Position numbers and translations under genes: made by a program
Notes under the pieces: model-generated
Told to the model about the DNA's origin: nothing
The model's database searches: none
What the model saw: only the letters and a program-made list of their open reading frames with translations
Shown: positions 53,796-63,952 of the stretch, in pieces
How the letters are laid out: each line of letters begins with the position of its first letter
How positions within the stretch are numbered: position 1 is the stretch's first letter
Assembly (NCBI RefSeq): GCF_002964575.1
Contig: NZ_POQQ01000057.1
Coordinates: forward strand, 1 to 64,000
Direction of reading: 5' to 3'
Origin: Streptococcus suis
Lineage (GTDB): Bacteria > Bacillota > Bacilli > Lactobacillales > Streptococcaceae
Length of the DNA: 64,000 bases

Positions 53796-55010
53796 ATGAC
53801 AAAAGAAAAACCAACCGAGCCACGGTTACGCTTCCCTGGATTCACGGACGCTTGGAAACAGCGTAAGTTGGGGGAGGTGGCGGAGATTAATCCCAAATCG
53901 GTATTGCCAGATAAATTCAAATATGTAGATTTGGAATCAGTTGTTGGAACAGAAATGATTTCACATCGAACAGAGTATAAAAATAGTGCTCCATCTCGAG
54001 CGCAACGCGTTGCGAGTAAAGGGGATATATTTTATCAAACTGTAAGACCATATCAGAAAAACAATTATCTTTTTAATCTTGATAGCAATGACTTTGTATT
54101 TTCGACTGGTTATGCACAATTACGTCCCAGTTGTAATGGTTATTTTATGTTCACTGTGATGCAGACTGAAAAGTTTGTAAATAAGGTTTTAGATAACTGT
54201 ACTGGAACAAGTTACCCCGCTATTAATGCGAACAAATTGGCAGAGATTCCGATTTTCTTACCTCCAACAGTCACTCCTCTGACTGTTGGAGCCCTCCCCG
54301 AACAAGAAGCCATCGGCAGCTTCTTTTCCGACTTAGACCAGCTTATTACTCTTCATCAGCGAAAATTAGATAGTGTCAAAGAAATGAAGAAGGCTTTGTT
54401 ACAGAAAATGTTTCCGAAAGGAAATGGAAACGATTTTCCTGAGCTGAGATTCCCTGGATTCACGGACGCTTGGAAACAGCGTAAGGCAATGGATATTTTT
54501 AAGCCAGTGTCTGATAAGGGGTATACAGATTTACCGATTTTATCAGCTTCACAAGAATATGGGATGGTTAGACGAGATGAAATTGGGATTGATATCAAGT
54601 TTGACAAGGAAGCGATAGTGAATTATAAGCGTGTTCTACCAGGGCAGTTTGTAATTCATCTTAGATCATTCCAAGGAGGATTTGCTTGGTCGGAGATAGA
54701 GGGATTGACCTCACCTGCTTACACAATTCTAGATTTTCGGGAAATAAATTCTTCAAAGTTTTGGCAATATGTGTTAACTAGTCCGAATTTTATCAAAAAA
54801 CTTGAAACAGTTACTTATGGAATAAGGGATGGAAGAAGCATAAGTTATTCTGATTTTTCAACTTTAGGCTTTATTGTACCTACCCTCCCCGAACAAGAAG
54901 CCATCGGCAGCTTCTTTTCCGACCTAGACCAGCTTATTACTCTTCATCAGCGTCAGTTGGATCATCTGAAACTGCTGAAAAAGGCATTGTTACAGCAGAT
55001 GTTTATATAG
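53796..55010 (+). CDS. hsdS: Type I restriction enzyme, specificity subunit (active)
   Basis: HsdS chooses the DNA target of methylation and cleavage. The 404 aa have two target-recognition domains (about 24-165 and 231-362), each preceded by RFPGFTDAWKQRK and followed by LPEQEAIGSFFSDLDQLITLHQR. The DNA repeats behind these (36 bp at 53832 and 54450; about 70 bp at 54294 and 54885) are also found around a silent cassette downstream. TRD1 ends with an extra PTVTPLTVGA encoded by a 12-bp inverted repeat. AGGAGG precedes the ATG. Confidence 0.95.
   Translation: MTKEKPTEPRLRFPGFTDAWKQRKLGEVAEINPKSVLPDKFKYVDLESVVGTEMISHRTEYKNSAPSRAQRVASKGDIFYQTVRPYQKNNYLFNLDSNDFVFSTGYAQLRPSCNGYFMFTVMQTEKFVNKVLDNCTGTSYPAINANKLAEIPIFLPPTVTPLTVGALPEQEAIGSFFSDLDQLITLHQRKLDSVKEMKKALLQKMFPKGNGNDFPELRFPGFTDAWKQRKAMDIFKPVSDKGYTDLPILSASQEYGMVRRDEIGIDIKFDKEAIVNYKRVLPGQFVIHLRSFQGGFAWSEIEGLTSPAYTILDFREINSSKFWQYVLTSPNFIKKLETVTYGIRDGRSISYSDFSTLGFIVPTLPEQEAIGSFFSDLDQLITLHQRQLDHLKLLKKALLQQMFI
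54262..54291. repeat. 12-bp inverted repeat inside hsdS
   Basis: CTCCAACAGTCA (54262-54273) and TGACTGTTGGAG (54280-54291) form a perfect hairpin with a 6-nt loop at the junction of TRD1 and the R2 repeat. The other two TRDs have a shorter junction (PTLPEQ) without it. Confidence 0.85.
54294..54366 (+). repeat. Repeat R2 copy in hsdS (after TRD1)
   Basis: This segment begins CTCCCCGAACAAGAAGCC and ends CTTCATCAGCGAAAAT. Direct copies with few changes lie at 54885-54952 (after TRD2) and 56204-56276 (silent cassette). It encodes the conserved coiled-coil start LPEQEAIGSFFSDLDQL. Confidence 0.9.
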
Positions 55011-55022
55011 AAAGAGGTCAGT

Positions 55023-55691
55023 ATGACATATTCACAGGATTATTTAGATGACCTTCTGGTACGAATGGCCTATCATTCCAGCGGGATTGAGGGGAATACC
55101 ATTTCTCTGCCTGAAACGGTTTCGATTATTTTGGAAAGTACTCTGCCTGGAAAGCACAAGAGTATCCGTGAATTTTATGAGATTGAAAATCACAAACAGG
55201 CTTTCCAAGCTCTGCTATTTGCCTTAGATAATGAGGAAGAGCTGAGCTTGGGGCTGGTTAAGGATATCCACGCCTTGTTGATGGACCGTCTCCAGCATGA
55301 TCGGGGACAGTTCAAGTCTGTGCAAAACGCTATTATTGGTGCGACCTTCAAGACGGCCTCGCCAGAGGAAACGCCTTTCCTTATGCAACAGTGGGTCGAT
55401 AATGCCAACTACCGCTTAGACTTGCCTTTGGAAATAGCAGAGCTGTTAGAGGTGCTGGCGGATGTACATATCCAGTTCGAGCGGATTCACCCTTTCAGTG
55501 ATGGGAATGGACGAACAGGGCGGCTGATTTTGATGTTCCAAAGCATGCTCAAGTTGGGAGCGCCAGTACTCATCAGTAAAGAAGATCGAGCACTTTATAT
55601 GGAGCTCTTAGCGGAACAAGATGTGGCAGGTTTATCCCAATTACTCCAACGTTCCTTGGAGTTCGAACAGGAACGAAAAAATCAGTTTTAA
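55023..55691 (+). CDS. Fic-family AMP-transferase
   Basis: Fic enzymes usually transfer AMP to protein hydroxyls. The 222-aa protein has a complete active site HPFSDGNGRTGR near residue 156, and an N-terminal inhibitory helix SSGIEGN (residues 19-25; Ser19 and Glu23), so it is a class II, self-inhibited Fic. It sits between hsdS and the silent hsdS cassette, 12 nt after hsdS with GAAAGAGG as RBS. No antitoxin partner is visible. A role as a guard of the restriction system is speculation. Confidence 0.9.
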   Translation: MTYSQDYLDDLLVRMAYHSSGIEGNTISLPETVSIILESTLPGKHKSIREFYEIENHKQAFQALLFALDNEEELSLGLVKDIHALLMDRLQHDRGQFKSVQNAIIGATFKTASPEETPFLMQQWVDNANYRLDLPLEIAELLEVLADVHIQFERIHPFSDGNGRTGRLILMFQSMLKLGAPVLISKEDRALYMELLAEQDVAGLSQLLQRSLEFEQERKNQF

Positions 55692-55772
55692 GACGGATTT
55701 TCAGAAAGCAATTTTCAATCGGTACAACTAATTTCGTCTGAAAATACGGTGAAAACCTTACTTTCACAACTA

Positions 55773-56278
55773 CTTGGAAACAGCGTAAGTTGGGGGAAGT
55801 TTTGGACGAGAGGAATGAAAGTAGGTCTCCAAGTGCTGATGTGCCCCTAGTTTCATTTACAGTAGAGAATGGAGTTACCCCAAAAACAGAGCGCTATAAT
55901 CGAGAGTTTCTAGTTAGGAATGACGATAAGAAGTATAAATTTACCCAATTGGATGATATTGTATATAATCCAGCAAATTTGAAATTTGGAGCTATTGCAA
56001 GAAACAAATATGGTGCTGCAGTATTTTCTCCAATATATATTACCTATACAGTAATACCAGATGCTTCTCCGATTTTTATTGAATTGGTAGTTACTTTTGC
56101 AGATTTTATTCAGCGCGCATTACGTTATCAAGAAGGGACAGTTTACGAGAGAATGGCAGTTAAATCATCTGATTTGCTTAGAAGTGAAATTTTATTGCCT
56201 ACTCTCCCCGAACAAGAAGCCATCGGTTCTTTCTTCTCCGACCTAGACCAGCTTATTACTCTTCATCAGCGAAAATGA
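55773..56278 (+). pseudogene. Silent hsdS half-cassette (one TRD)
   Basis: The reading frame starts without a start codon or RBS inside the shared CTTGGAAACAGCGTAAG repeat (WKQRKLGEVLDERNE) and ends with LPEQEAIGSFFSDLDQLITLHQRK then TGA. The TRD between them differs from both TRDs of hsdS. It carries the same flanking repeats R1 (55773-55789, extended by TTGGGGGA) and R2 (56204-56276) in direct orientation. It is therefore a donor that can replace a TRD in hsdS by recombination. Confidence 0.85.
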
Positions 56279-56322
56279 GATGTTGACTGAAAATTGAAAC
56301 AAAATGAAAGGATTATAAAAAC

Positions 56323-57912
56323 ATGTCAAAAACTATTCAAGCCATTACCAATCAGATTTGGTCTATGGCCAATGAATTGCGTGGAAATATGGATGCTTCG
56401 GAATATAAGAACTATATCCTAGCCTTTATGTTCTATCGCTATCTGTCAGAACACCAAGAGCGTTTCTTGTTGGAAGATGAAATTATCAGCCCTGCTCCAG
56501 GTGAAACTGTGCAAGACGCCTATGCGCGTGAAGCAGTTGGGAGTGACTTGGCAGAGCATTTGGAAAATACAGCTTCTCACCTTGGGTATGCCATCGAGCC
56601 TGAAGACACATGGGCAAGATTGGTAGAAAAAATTGATAATAGCGAGATTGTGGCAAGTGACTATCAGACGATTTTTGATCATTTTAATACCAATGTGGAA
56701 CTCAACCAGGATGCTATGGAAGATTTCAGAGGTGTCTTCAACGATATCAACCTAGGGGATTCCCGCTTGGGAAATTCAACGGTTGCGCGTGCCAAATCCT
56801 TGAACAGCATTGTGAAGTTGATCGATAGCATTGAGTATAAAAACGACGAAGGAAAGGATATTCTGGGGGAAATCTACGAATACCTTATCGGACAATTTGC
56901 CGCTTCGGCAGGTAAAAAAGGTGGCGAATTTTACACTCCGCACCAAGTAAGCAAGATATTAGCCAAGATTGTTACCTTGGGCTTGGAAAAATCAGATACA
57001 AGTTTTTCTGTTTACGATCCAACCATGGGGTCAGGTTCCTTGCTGTTGACAGTACGTAATGAACTACCTCGAGGGCAACACATCAAATTCTATGGTCAGG
57101 AAATGAACACGACTACTTATAACTTGGCACGGATGAACTTGATGATGCACCAGGTTGGCTACAGCAATATGATTTTAAACAATGCGGATACCTTAGAAGG
57201 CGACTGGCCAGATGGGGTGGATGAACTTGGAATCGACCAGCCACGGAGCTTTGATGCAGTAGTTGCGAACCCGCCTTACTCTGCTAAGTGGGACAACCGT
57301 GAATCCAAGTTGAAAGACCCGCGTTTTATGGAATACGGCAAGCTAGCCCCAGCCTCTAAAGCAGACTTTGCCTTTATTTTACACAGTCTTTATCATTTGA
57401 ACAATACAGGAACCATGGCCATTGTCTTACCGCACGGTGTGCTCTTTAGGGGAGCGGCAGAAGGACAGATCCGCAAACTGATTATTGAAAAAAATTACTT
57501 AGATGCCGTTATTGGTTTGCCGGCCAACTTATTTTATGGGACAGGCATTCCAACGACTATCCTTGTCTTCAAAAAAAATCGTCAGACCAAGGATGTTTTC
57601 TTTATCGATGCGAGCAAGGAGTTTGAAAAAGGGAAGAATCAAAATCACCTGTCAGATGATATGGTAGAAAAAATTGTTCAAACCTATCACAATCGCCAGT
57701 TTGTTGACAAGTATGCTTATTTAGCTCCGTTAGAGGAAATTATTGAAAACGACTACAATCTTAATATTCCTCGTTATGTCGATACCTTTGAGGAAGAGGA
57801 AGAGATTGATCTTGGGCAAGTGACGCAGCAGCTGGAACAAGATAGAGTAGAGATTTTGGCATTGGAAGACAAGATTCGCCAACAGTTGAAAACTCTGGGA
57901 GTAGATTTTTAG
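56323..57912 (+). CDS. hsdM: Type I restriction enzyme, methyltransferase subunit
   Basis: HsdM methylates adenine at the site chosen by HsdS and protects the host. The 529-aa protein has the N-terminal helical domain, the SAM-binding DPTMGSGSLLLTV near residue 231 and the catalytic NPPYSAKW near 315. AAAGGA lies 10-15 nt before the ATG, a slightly long spacing. It is last in the unusual order R-S-Fic-S'-M. Confidence 0.95.
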   Translation: MSKTIQAITNQIWSMANELRGNMDASEYKNYILAFMFYRYLSEHQERFLLEDEIISPAPGETVQDAYAREAVGSDLAEHLENTASHLGYAIEPEDTWARLVEKIDNSEIVASDYQTIFDHFNTNVELNQDAMEDFRGVFNDINLGDSRLGNSTVARAKSLNSIVKLIDSIEYKNDEGKDILGEIYEYLIGQFAASAGKKGGEFYTPHQVSKILAKIVTLGLEKSDTSFSVYDPTMGSGSLLLTVRNELPRGQHIKFYGQEMNTTTYNLARMNLMMHQVGYSNMILNNADTLEGDWPDGVDELGIDQPRSFDAVVANPPYSAKWDNRESKLKDPRFMEYGKLAPASKADFAFILHSLYHLNNTGTMAIVLPHGVLFRGAAEGQIRKLIIEKNYLDAVIGLPANLFYGTGIPTTILVFKKNRQTKDVFFIDASKEFEKGKNQNHLSDDMVEKIVQTYHNRQFVDKYAYLAPLEEIIENDYNLNIPRYVDTFEEEEEIDLGQVTQQLEQDRVEILALEDKIRQQLKTLGVDF

Positions 57913-57915
57913 AAA

Positions 57916-57957
57916 TAAGAAAAGAGCGAGTAGGGTCACTACTTGCTCTTTCTTATA
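57916..57957 (+). terminator. Terminator of the restriction locus
   Basis: AAGAAAAGAGCGAGTAG pairs with CTACTTGCTCTTTCTT around GGTCA. It lies right after hsdM. Confidence 0.8.
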
Positions 57958-57960
57958 TAC

Positions 57961-58115
57961 TAATACTCTTCGAAAATCAAAATCAGACGTTGTTGACTTG
58001 ATTTGATGACTGAAAAGCTCCTGTGGAGTTTTTCAGCCTGCTCCCTTGAAATGTAATAGGAACAGAGTTCTATCTGCATCTGCGTAGCCTAGTCTGTTTT
58101 TGATTTTCATTGAGT

Positions 58116-58116
<1 letters not shown>
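57961..58116 (+). repeat. RUP-like element (156 bp)
   Basis: The left end TAATACTCTTCGAAAATC and right end GATTTTCATTGAGTTTA are imperfect terminal inverted repeats. The interior contains GTTGTTGACTTGATTTGATG and AGGAACAGAGTTCTATCTG, as in the element at 33577. The right end forms the serS stop codon (TTAAAC on the complementary view), so the element is inserted exactly at the gene end. Confidence 0.75.
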
Positions 58117-59680
<1,564 letters not shown>

Positions 59681-59682
59681 CT

Positions 59683-59711
59683 ATTATACTTGATTTTCTA
59701 TTTTTTGGCAA
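59683..59711 (-). promoter_or_regulatory. serS promoter
   Basis: On the minus strand, TTGCCA (59711-59706), a 17-nt spacer and TATAAT (59688-59683) form a strong promoter. The -35 lies inside the last codons of the DUF956 gene. Confidence 0.75.
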
Positions 59712-60072
59712 ATAGATTTGAAATTTTTTGTCCAATAGTTTGAACCAAAGTGGGTAGTTTGACGACCTTCTCATTGCCAATATGCTCACGGGCAATTTTT
59801 AAGATCTTACCTGAATCTTTAGAAGCAAAGAGAAATTTACCACTGTCTGTAAAGACTTCGAAGTGTCGGCTGACCTTTTTATTGCTCACATTGGCACCGA
59901 TTTGTTCAATCGATGTCCAAGGAATTTGCACATAATTTTCCACGTTGTTATCTGCATAAAATTCCAAAGCTTGATCACCCAGAAGAAACTTGCCGACAGT
60001 ACTACCAGCTATGCTCAGATAGGAAACACCGGTTGTTGATAGTTCGACATTTTTATTTAATGATTGTGCCAT
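59698..60072 (-). CDS. manO: DUF956 family protein (ManO)
   Basis: The 124-aa protein matches the DUF956 proteins that follow mannose PTS genes in lactic acid bacteria: MAQSLNKNVELSTTGVSYLS, then FYADNNVENYVQIPW and SGKFLFASKDSGKILKIAREH. It lies in the same direction as manL-manM-manN, 63 nt downstream. A regulatory role in mannose/glucose uptake has been proposed for ManO; the exact mechanism is unclear. Confidence 0.82.
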   Translation of the reverse strand: MAQSLNKNVELSTTGVSYLSIAGSTVGKFLLGDQALEFYADNNVENYVQIPWTSIEQIGANVSNKKVSRHFEVFTDSGKFLFASKDSGKILKIAREHIGNEKVVKLPTLVQTIGQKISNLFAKK

Positions 60073-60089
60073 AGTTACCTCATTTCTTG

Positions 60090-60128
60090 TTTTATTATAC
60101 CATAAAACCCCGCATGAGCGGGGTTTGT
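60090..60128 (-). terminator. Hairpin between manN and the DUF956 gene
   Basis: On the minus strand, AACCCCGC and GCGGGGTT pair around TCAT, followed by T residues. It is likely a partial terminator after manN, so DUF956 is expressed at a lower level. Confidence 0.7.
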
Positions 60129-60135
60129 GAATGGA

Positions 60136-61047
60136 TTACATAATTCCAAGAAGGCGAGCTGCGATACCGAACGCGAACAAGCCAACGATGATAGTGATTG
60201 GAGAAACTTTTTTCTTCAACAACCACATACATAGGAAGGTAAGAAGCAAGTGCATGAAGCCTGGGATAAGACCGTCCAAGTTTTGTTGGAAAGTAGTAAC
60301 TTTAGTTGGAGTTTGTGACAAACCTTGACCAACCAATTCAAAGGCTTTTTGGATACCTTCGTAGCCTTCTGGCAATTTATCCCACTCGATGTAAGCACCT
60401 TCTGAGAGTGGAACTTCAGAAACCGTGAAGTTGAAGCCGATAGATACCCAACGTTGAGCAAGTACGGCAAGGATGAACATACCGAGGATAGAAGCCCCTT
60501 TAGTGATGTCTTGGAGGATACCACCTGACATATCTTTAGTGATTTCTTTACCTGATTTGTAACCAAACTCTTGAGTGTACCATAGGAAGCTCATACGGAT
60601 AGCGTTCCAAAGACCGAAGAAGAGGATTGGGCCAAGGATGTTACCTGACACAGCAAGTGAAGCACCTAGGGCACCAAGGATAGGACGTACTGTAAACCAG
60701 AATACTGGGTCACCGATACCAGCGAGAGGTCCCATCATACCGATTTTCACACCTTGGATAGCAGCGTCATCGATGTCAGCACCGTTTGCACGCTCTTCTT
60801 CAAGGGCAAGTGTTACACCGACGATAGGTGCAGCAACGTATGGGTGTGTGTTAAAGAATTCCATGTGGCGTTTAAGAGCCGCAATTTGATCTTCTTTCTT
60901 AGTGTAAAGTTTTTTGATAGCTGGAACCATTGTGTAAGCCCAACCCAAGTTTTGCATACGCTCAAAGTTCCATGATGCTTGAAGGAAGGTTGAACGCCAG
61001 CAAATCGCTTTACGATCTTTTACTGAAAGTTGAATTTTTTCTGTCAT
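60136..61047 (-). CDS. manN: Mannose/glucose PTS EIID component
   Basis: EIID forms the membrane channel with EIIC. The 303-aa protein has RSTFLQASWNFERMQNLGWAYTMVPAIK near the start, GVKIGMMGPLAGIGDPVFWFTVRPI in the core and a C-terminal membrane helix. It is a broad sugar transporter (glucose, mannose, others) and the receptor of class IIa bacteriocins in related bacteria. Confidence 0.95.
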   Translation of the reverse strand: MTEKIQLSVKDRKAICWRSTFLQASWNFERMQNLGWAYTMVPAIKKLYTKKEDQIAALKRHMEFFNTHPYVAAPIVGVTLALEEERANGADIDDAAIQGVKIGMMGPLAGIGDPVFWFTVRPILGALGASLAVSGNILGPILFFGLWNAIRMSFLWYTQEFGYKSGKEITKDMSGGILQDITKGASILGMFILAVLAQRWVSIGFNFTVSEVPLSEGAYIEWDKLPEGYEGIQKAFELVGQGLSQTPTKVTTFQQNLDGLIPGFMHLLLTFLCMWLLKKKVSPITIIVGLFAFGIAARLLGIM

Positions 61048-61068
61048 GATTGTGTTCTTCCTTTCTTC

Positions 61069-61875
61069 TTAGTAGTCTTCTAGGATGTCGCCGATTGGGT
61101 CGTTAGAACCAGCTCCGCCACCGTTTCCACCTTTTTTAGAAAGGTTAAGGTAGATGAAGGCAAGAGATACACCGATAGCACCAAGAGCGATAAGTGTCAA
61201 TTGGCTAACAGCAGCAAGAGCGAAACCGATAGCGAAGAATGGCCATACTTCACGAGTAGCCATCATGTTGATAACCATAGCGAAACCTACGGCAACAACC
61301 ATACCACCACCGACGTTCATACCACCTGACAACCAAGCTGGCATAGATTCAAGAGCAGCTTGAACAGCCTCAGTTGGGATAGCTAGAAGAAGGGCAGCAG
61401 GAACAGCAATACGAAGACCTTGAAGTGAAAGAGCGATCAAGTGGTAGCGCTCAAGTGCACCGAAATCACCGCGTTCTGCAGCAGCGTCAGCACCGTGTAC
61501 AAGGGCAACAGATGCAGTACGCACAAGCATTGTAAGGAAAAGACCTGCAACAGCAAGAGGGATAGCAAGACCTTGAGCAACTGAGATAGCAGTTGCTGAG
61601 AAGTCACCACCCTTAATCAAGATGATAGCGGCAGCAACAGAAGCAAGGGCAGCGTCTGGTGCAATCGCAGCACCGATGTTTGACCAGCCAAGAGCAACAA
61701 GTTGGAGAGTTCCTCCAAGCATAACACCAGCTGTTAGGTTACCGGTAACAAGACCGATGAGGGTACATGCAACGATTGGTTGATGGAATTGGAATTGGTC
61801 AAGGACACCTTCCATACCTGCAAGAAAGGCCACAAAAACGACCAAAATTGCAGAAATAATTGAAATATCTGACAT
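61069..61875 (-). CDS. manM: Mannose/glucose PTS EIIC component
   Basis: The 268-aa membrane protein starts MSDISIISAILVVFVAFLAGMEGVLDQFQFHQPIVACTLIG and has GGTLQLVALGWSNIGAAIAPDAALAS, the substrate-binding signature of EIIC-Man. It has several membrane segments. It lies 21 nt before manN. Confidence 0.95.
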   Translation of the reverse strand: MSDISIISAILVVFVAFLAGMEGVLDQFQFHQPIVACTLIGLVTGNLTAGVMLGGTLQLVALGWSNIGAAIAPDAALASVAAAIILIKGGDFSATAISVAQGLAIPLAVAGLFLTMLVRTASVALVHGADAAAERGDFGALERYHLIALSLQGLRIAVPAALLLAIPTEAVQAALESMPAWLSGGMNVGGGMVVAVGFAMVINMMATREVWPFFAIGFALAAVSQLTLIALGAIGVSLAFIYLNLSKKGGNGGGAGSNDPIGDILEDY

Positions 61876-61924
61876 ATTTATAATCCTTTCATATTTCTGA
61901 TAATCACACAGTGTTAATCAGTTA

Positions 61925-62914
61925 TTATTTAACATCTGCCTTGTTAATCAAATCAAACAAATCTTTTGGTGAATCGTTTGGAACTTTACGAACATCGAAT
62001 TTGACACCGAGTTCACGCAAGCGTTCAAAGGTTGCAACATCGTCCTTATCCATAGAAAGAACAGTGTTCACCATTGTTTTACCTGTTGAGTGAGCCATCG
62101 AACCAACGTTCAATTCCTTGATTTCTACACCACCTTCGATTGCTTCAAGAGCTTCTTGAGGTGTTTCAAAGAGAATCAAAGCGTGTGTGTTACCGAAGCG
62201 AGGATCTTTAGAAACCTCAATCAGTTTCTTGATAGGAACGACGTTTGCTTTAACGTTTCCTGGAGCCGCTTGCTTGATCAATTGCTTACGAAGGTCGTCT
62301 TGTGCAACTGTATCTGAAGCGACGATGATACGGTCAGCCTTAGAAGCTGGAGTCCAAGCAGTAGCGACCTGACCATGCAAGAGACGAGTATCGATACGAG
62401 CCAAGTTGATTTTCAACTTACCATCACCGATAACAGTTCCTGGTGGGATTGCTCCTTTAGGTGCTTGAGCAGCACTTGCAGCTGGAGCAGCCTCAGCTGG
62501 TTGAAGTTCTTCTGGAAGAACCTTGATACCATCTTTGGCTTCCTTGATAATGTTTGCGGCAACCTTTTCAACCCCTGCAGATGCATCCATTAGACGCTCT
62601 GTGTAGGCTTGAATTAGCATTGGCAAGTTAAGTCCAGTGATGATGGCAAATTTACGGTCTGGACGTTCGCCAGCAACGCGACTTGCTTGGTTAAATGGAG
62701 AACCACTCCAAAGGTCCGCCAATACCAACACTTCATCATCAGCATCGAATGAGTCAACAGCTGCATTGAGCTTAGCATATAAATCATCTGGTCCTTCACT
62801 TGGCATAAAAGTTACAACTTGAACTTTTTCTTGTTCGCCAAAAATCATTTGACCAGACTGATGAATGCCAGCTGCAAATTCACCATGACTTGCAATAATG
62901 ATTCCAATACTCAT
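61925..62914 (-). CDS. manL: Mannose/glucose PTS EIIAB component
   Basis: The 329-aa cytosolic protein carries phosphate from HPr to sugar. EIIA (1-135) has His10 in IIASHGEFA; a Pro/Ala linker (about 135-160) follows; EIIB (165-329) has His180 in [15 protein letters not shown]. In streptococci ManL also takes part in sugar-dependent regulation. It is the first gene of manL-manM-manN-manO. Confidence 0.96.
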   Translation of the reverse strand: MSIGIIIASHGEFAAGIHQSGQMIFGEQEKVQVVTFMPSEGPDDLYAKLNAAVDSFDADDEVLVLADLWSGSPFNQASRVAGERPDRKFAIITGLNLPMLIQAYTERLMDASAGVEKVAANIIKEAKDGIKVLPEELQPAEAAPAASAAQAPKGAIPPGTVIGDGKLKINLARIDTRLLHGQVATAWTPASKADRIIVASDTVAQDDLRKQLIKQAAPGNVKANVVPIKKLIEVSKDPRFGNTHALILFETPQEALEAIEGGVEIKELNVGSMAHSTGKTMVNTVLSMDKDDVATFERLRELGVKFDVRKVPNDSPKDLFDLINKADVK

Positions 62915-62993
62915 TATTGTTCCCCCTAAATTTTTTCTAGTTCCTTTGAAATGTAAAACTAATGAATAGGCTTACATTTTCTTGAACTCGTAT

Positions 62994-63023
62994 ATTATAA
63001 AACGTTTTCAAGTTATTTGTCAA
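62994..63023 (-). promoter_or_regulatory. manL promoter with cre-like site
   Basis: On the minus strand TTGACA (63023-63018), an 18-nt spacer and TATAAT (62999-62994). TTGAAAACGTTTTA, between them, fits a CcpA cre site. The position in the spacer suggests repression or fine control by CcpA. Confidence 0.75.
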
Positions 63024-63139
63024 GCAAATTTGTGTTAAAAACAGAAAAAATTTCCGAAATGTTTACATACTCTTTTCAGAAATATGCTGCTAACTGTGCA
63101 AAATAAAAGAAAAAAACTGACAGGGATCAGCTTTTTCTT

Positions 63140-63952
63140 CTATAAAAACATTTTCTCCAATTCCTTTGCCACGCCATCTTCAATATTTGTAAATTCAGTC
63201 AAGCGGTCTGCGTGAGGTCGTAGGGTATCGCTACAATTTTTCATGGCATAGCTGGTACCTGCTAGTTCTAGCATTTCGACATCATTGTGCTCATCACCAA
63301 ATGCGACTAAATCGCTAGGGCTGGCCTGGAAGAGTTCTAAGACATAGCTGAGGGCTGTAGCCTTGTTGACTCCTTTGGCGCAGGTTTCTAGGATGTTCAA
63401 GGGGCCGCCCCAAGTATTGATCTCTAACTCATCATTAAAGTAAGATTTCATTTCCTTGGCTAGCTGGTATTTGTCTGCGGCCCGTGTTTGCATGAGGATG
63501 GAGTGGGGGTTACTGGTAATCAGTTCGGGTTTAATGAGGGTTTCTGGGGTAATTTGCTCCACTCCCATAAGGGCAGGGTCGATTTTATCCAAATGTTTTT
63601 GCGTAATGAAGAATTTATTTTTGTATTCTCCTGCGATAAAATCTGCTTCAAAACGCTCTTCTTCCTTAAGAAAATCGAGCAAATATTTTTTGTCAATGAG
63701 AATATTTTTTTCCCAGGCCCATTTTTTTCCGGGAAGATGGATAAGGGAACCGTTGAAGTTAATCATAGGTGTATCTAATTCTAATTGGTGGTAGAACTGT
63801 TCTGCCATACGGTAGGGACGACCTGTCGCAATCAAAACAGTATGTCCAGCCTCTTTTACCTTTTTAATAGTAGAAATCGTGTAGTCACTCAGCAGGCTAT
63901 CTTGATTTAGTAAGGTGCCGTCTAGGTCAATAGAAATAATTTTTTTCTTCAT
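63140..63952 (-). CDS. Cof-type HAD-family phosphatase
   Basis: The 270-aa protein begins MKKKIISIDLDGTLLNQDSLLSDYT with motif I, has VLIATGRPYRMAEQFY (motif II), a C2 cap and FGDEHNDVEMLELAGTSYAMKNC (motif IV). It is of the same family as the protein at 15266 but only distantly similar. Its substrate is unknown. The start at 63952 is the only reasonable ATG in view; upstream sequence to the window end holds no other gene. Confidence 0.88.
   Translation of the reverse strand: MKKKIISIDLDGTLLNQDSLLSDYTISTIKKVKEAGHTVLIATGRPYRMAEQFYHQLELDTPMINFNGSLIHLPGKKWAWEKNILIDKKYLLDFLKEEERFEADFIAGEYKNKFFITQKHLDKIDPALMGVEQITPETLIKPELITSNPHSILMQTRAADKYQLAKEMKSYFNDELEINTWGGPLNILETCAKGVNKATALSYVLELFQASPSDLVAFGDEHNDVEMLELAGTSYAMKNCSDTLRPHADRLTEFTNIEDGVAKELEKMFL

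Noticed and set aside
53796..56278. Invertible hsdS locus
   Set aside because: All repeats and the silent cassette are in the same direction, so simple inversion is not possible with the copies in this window.
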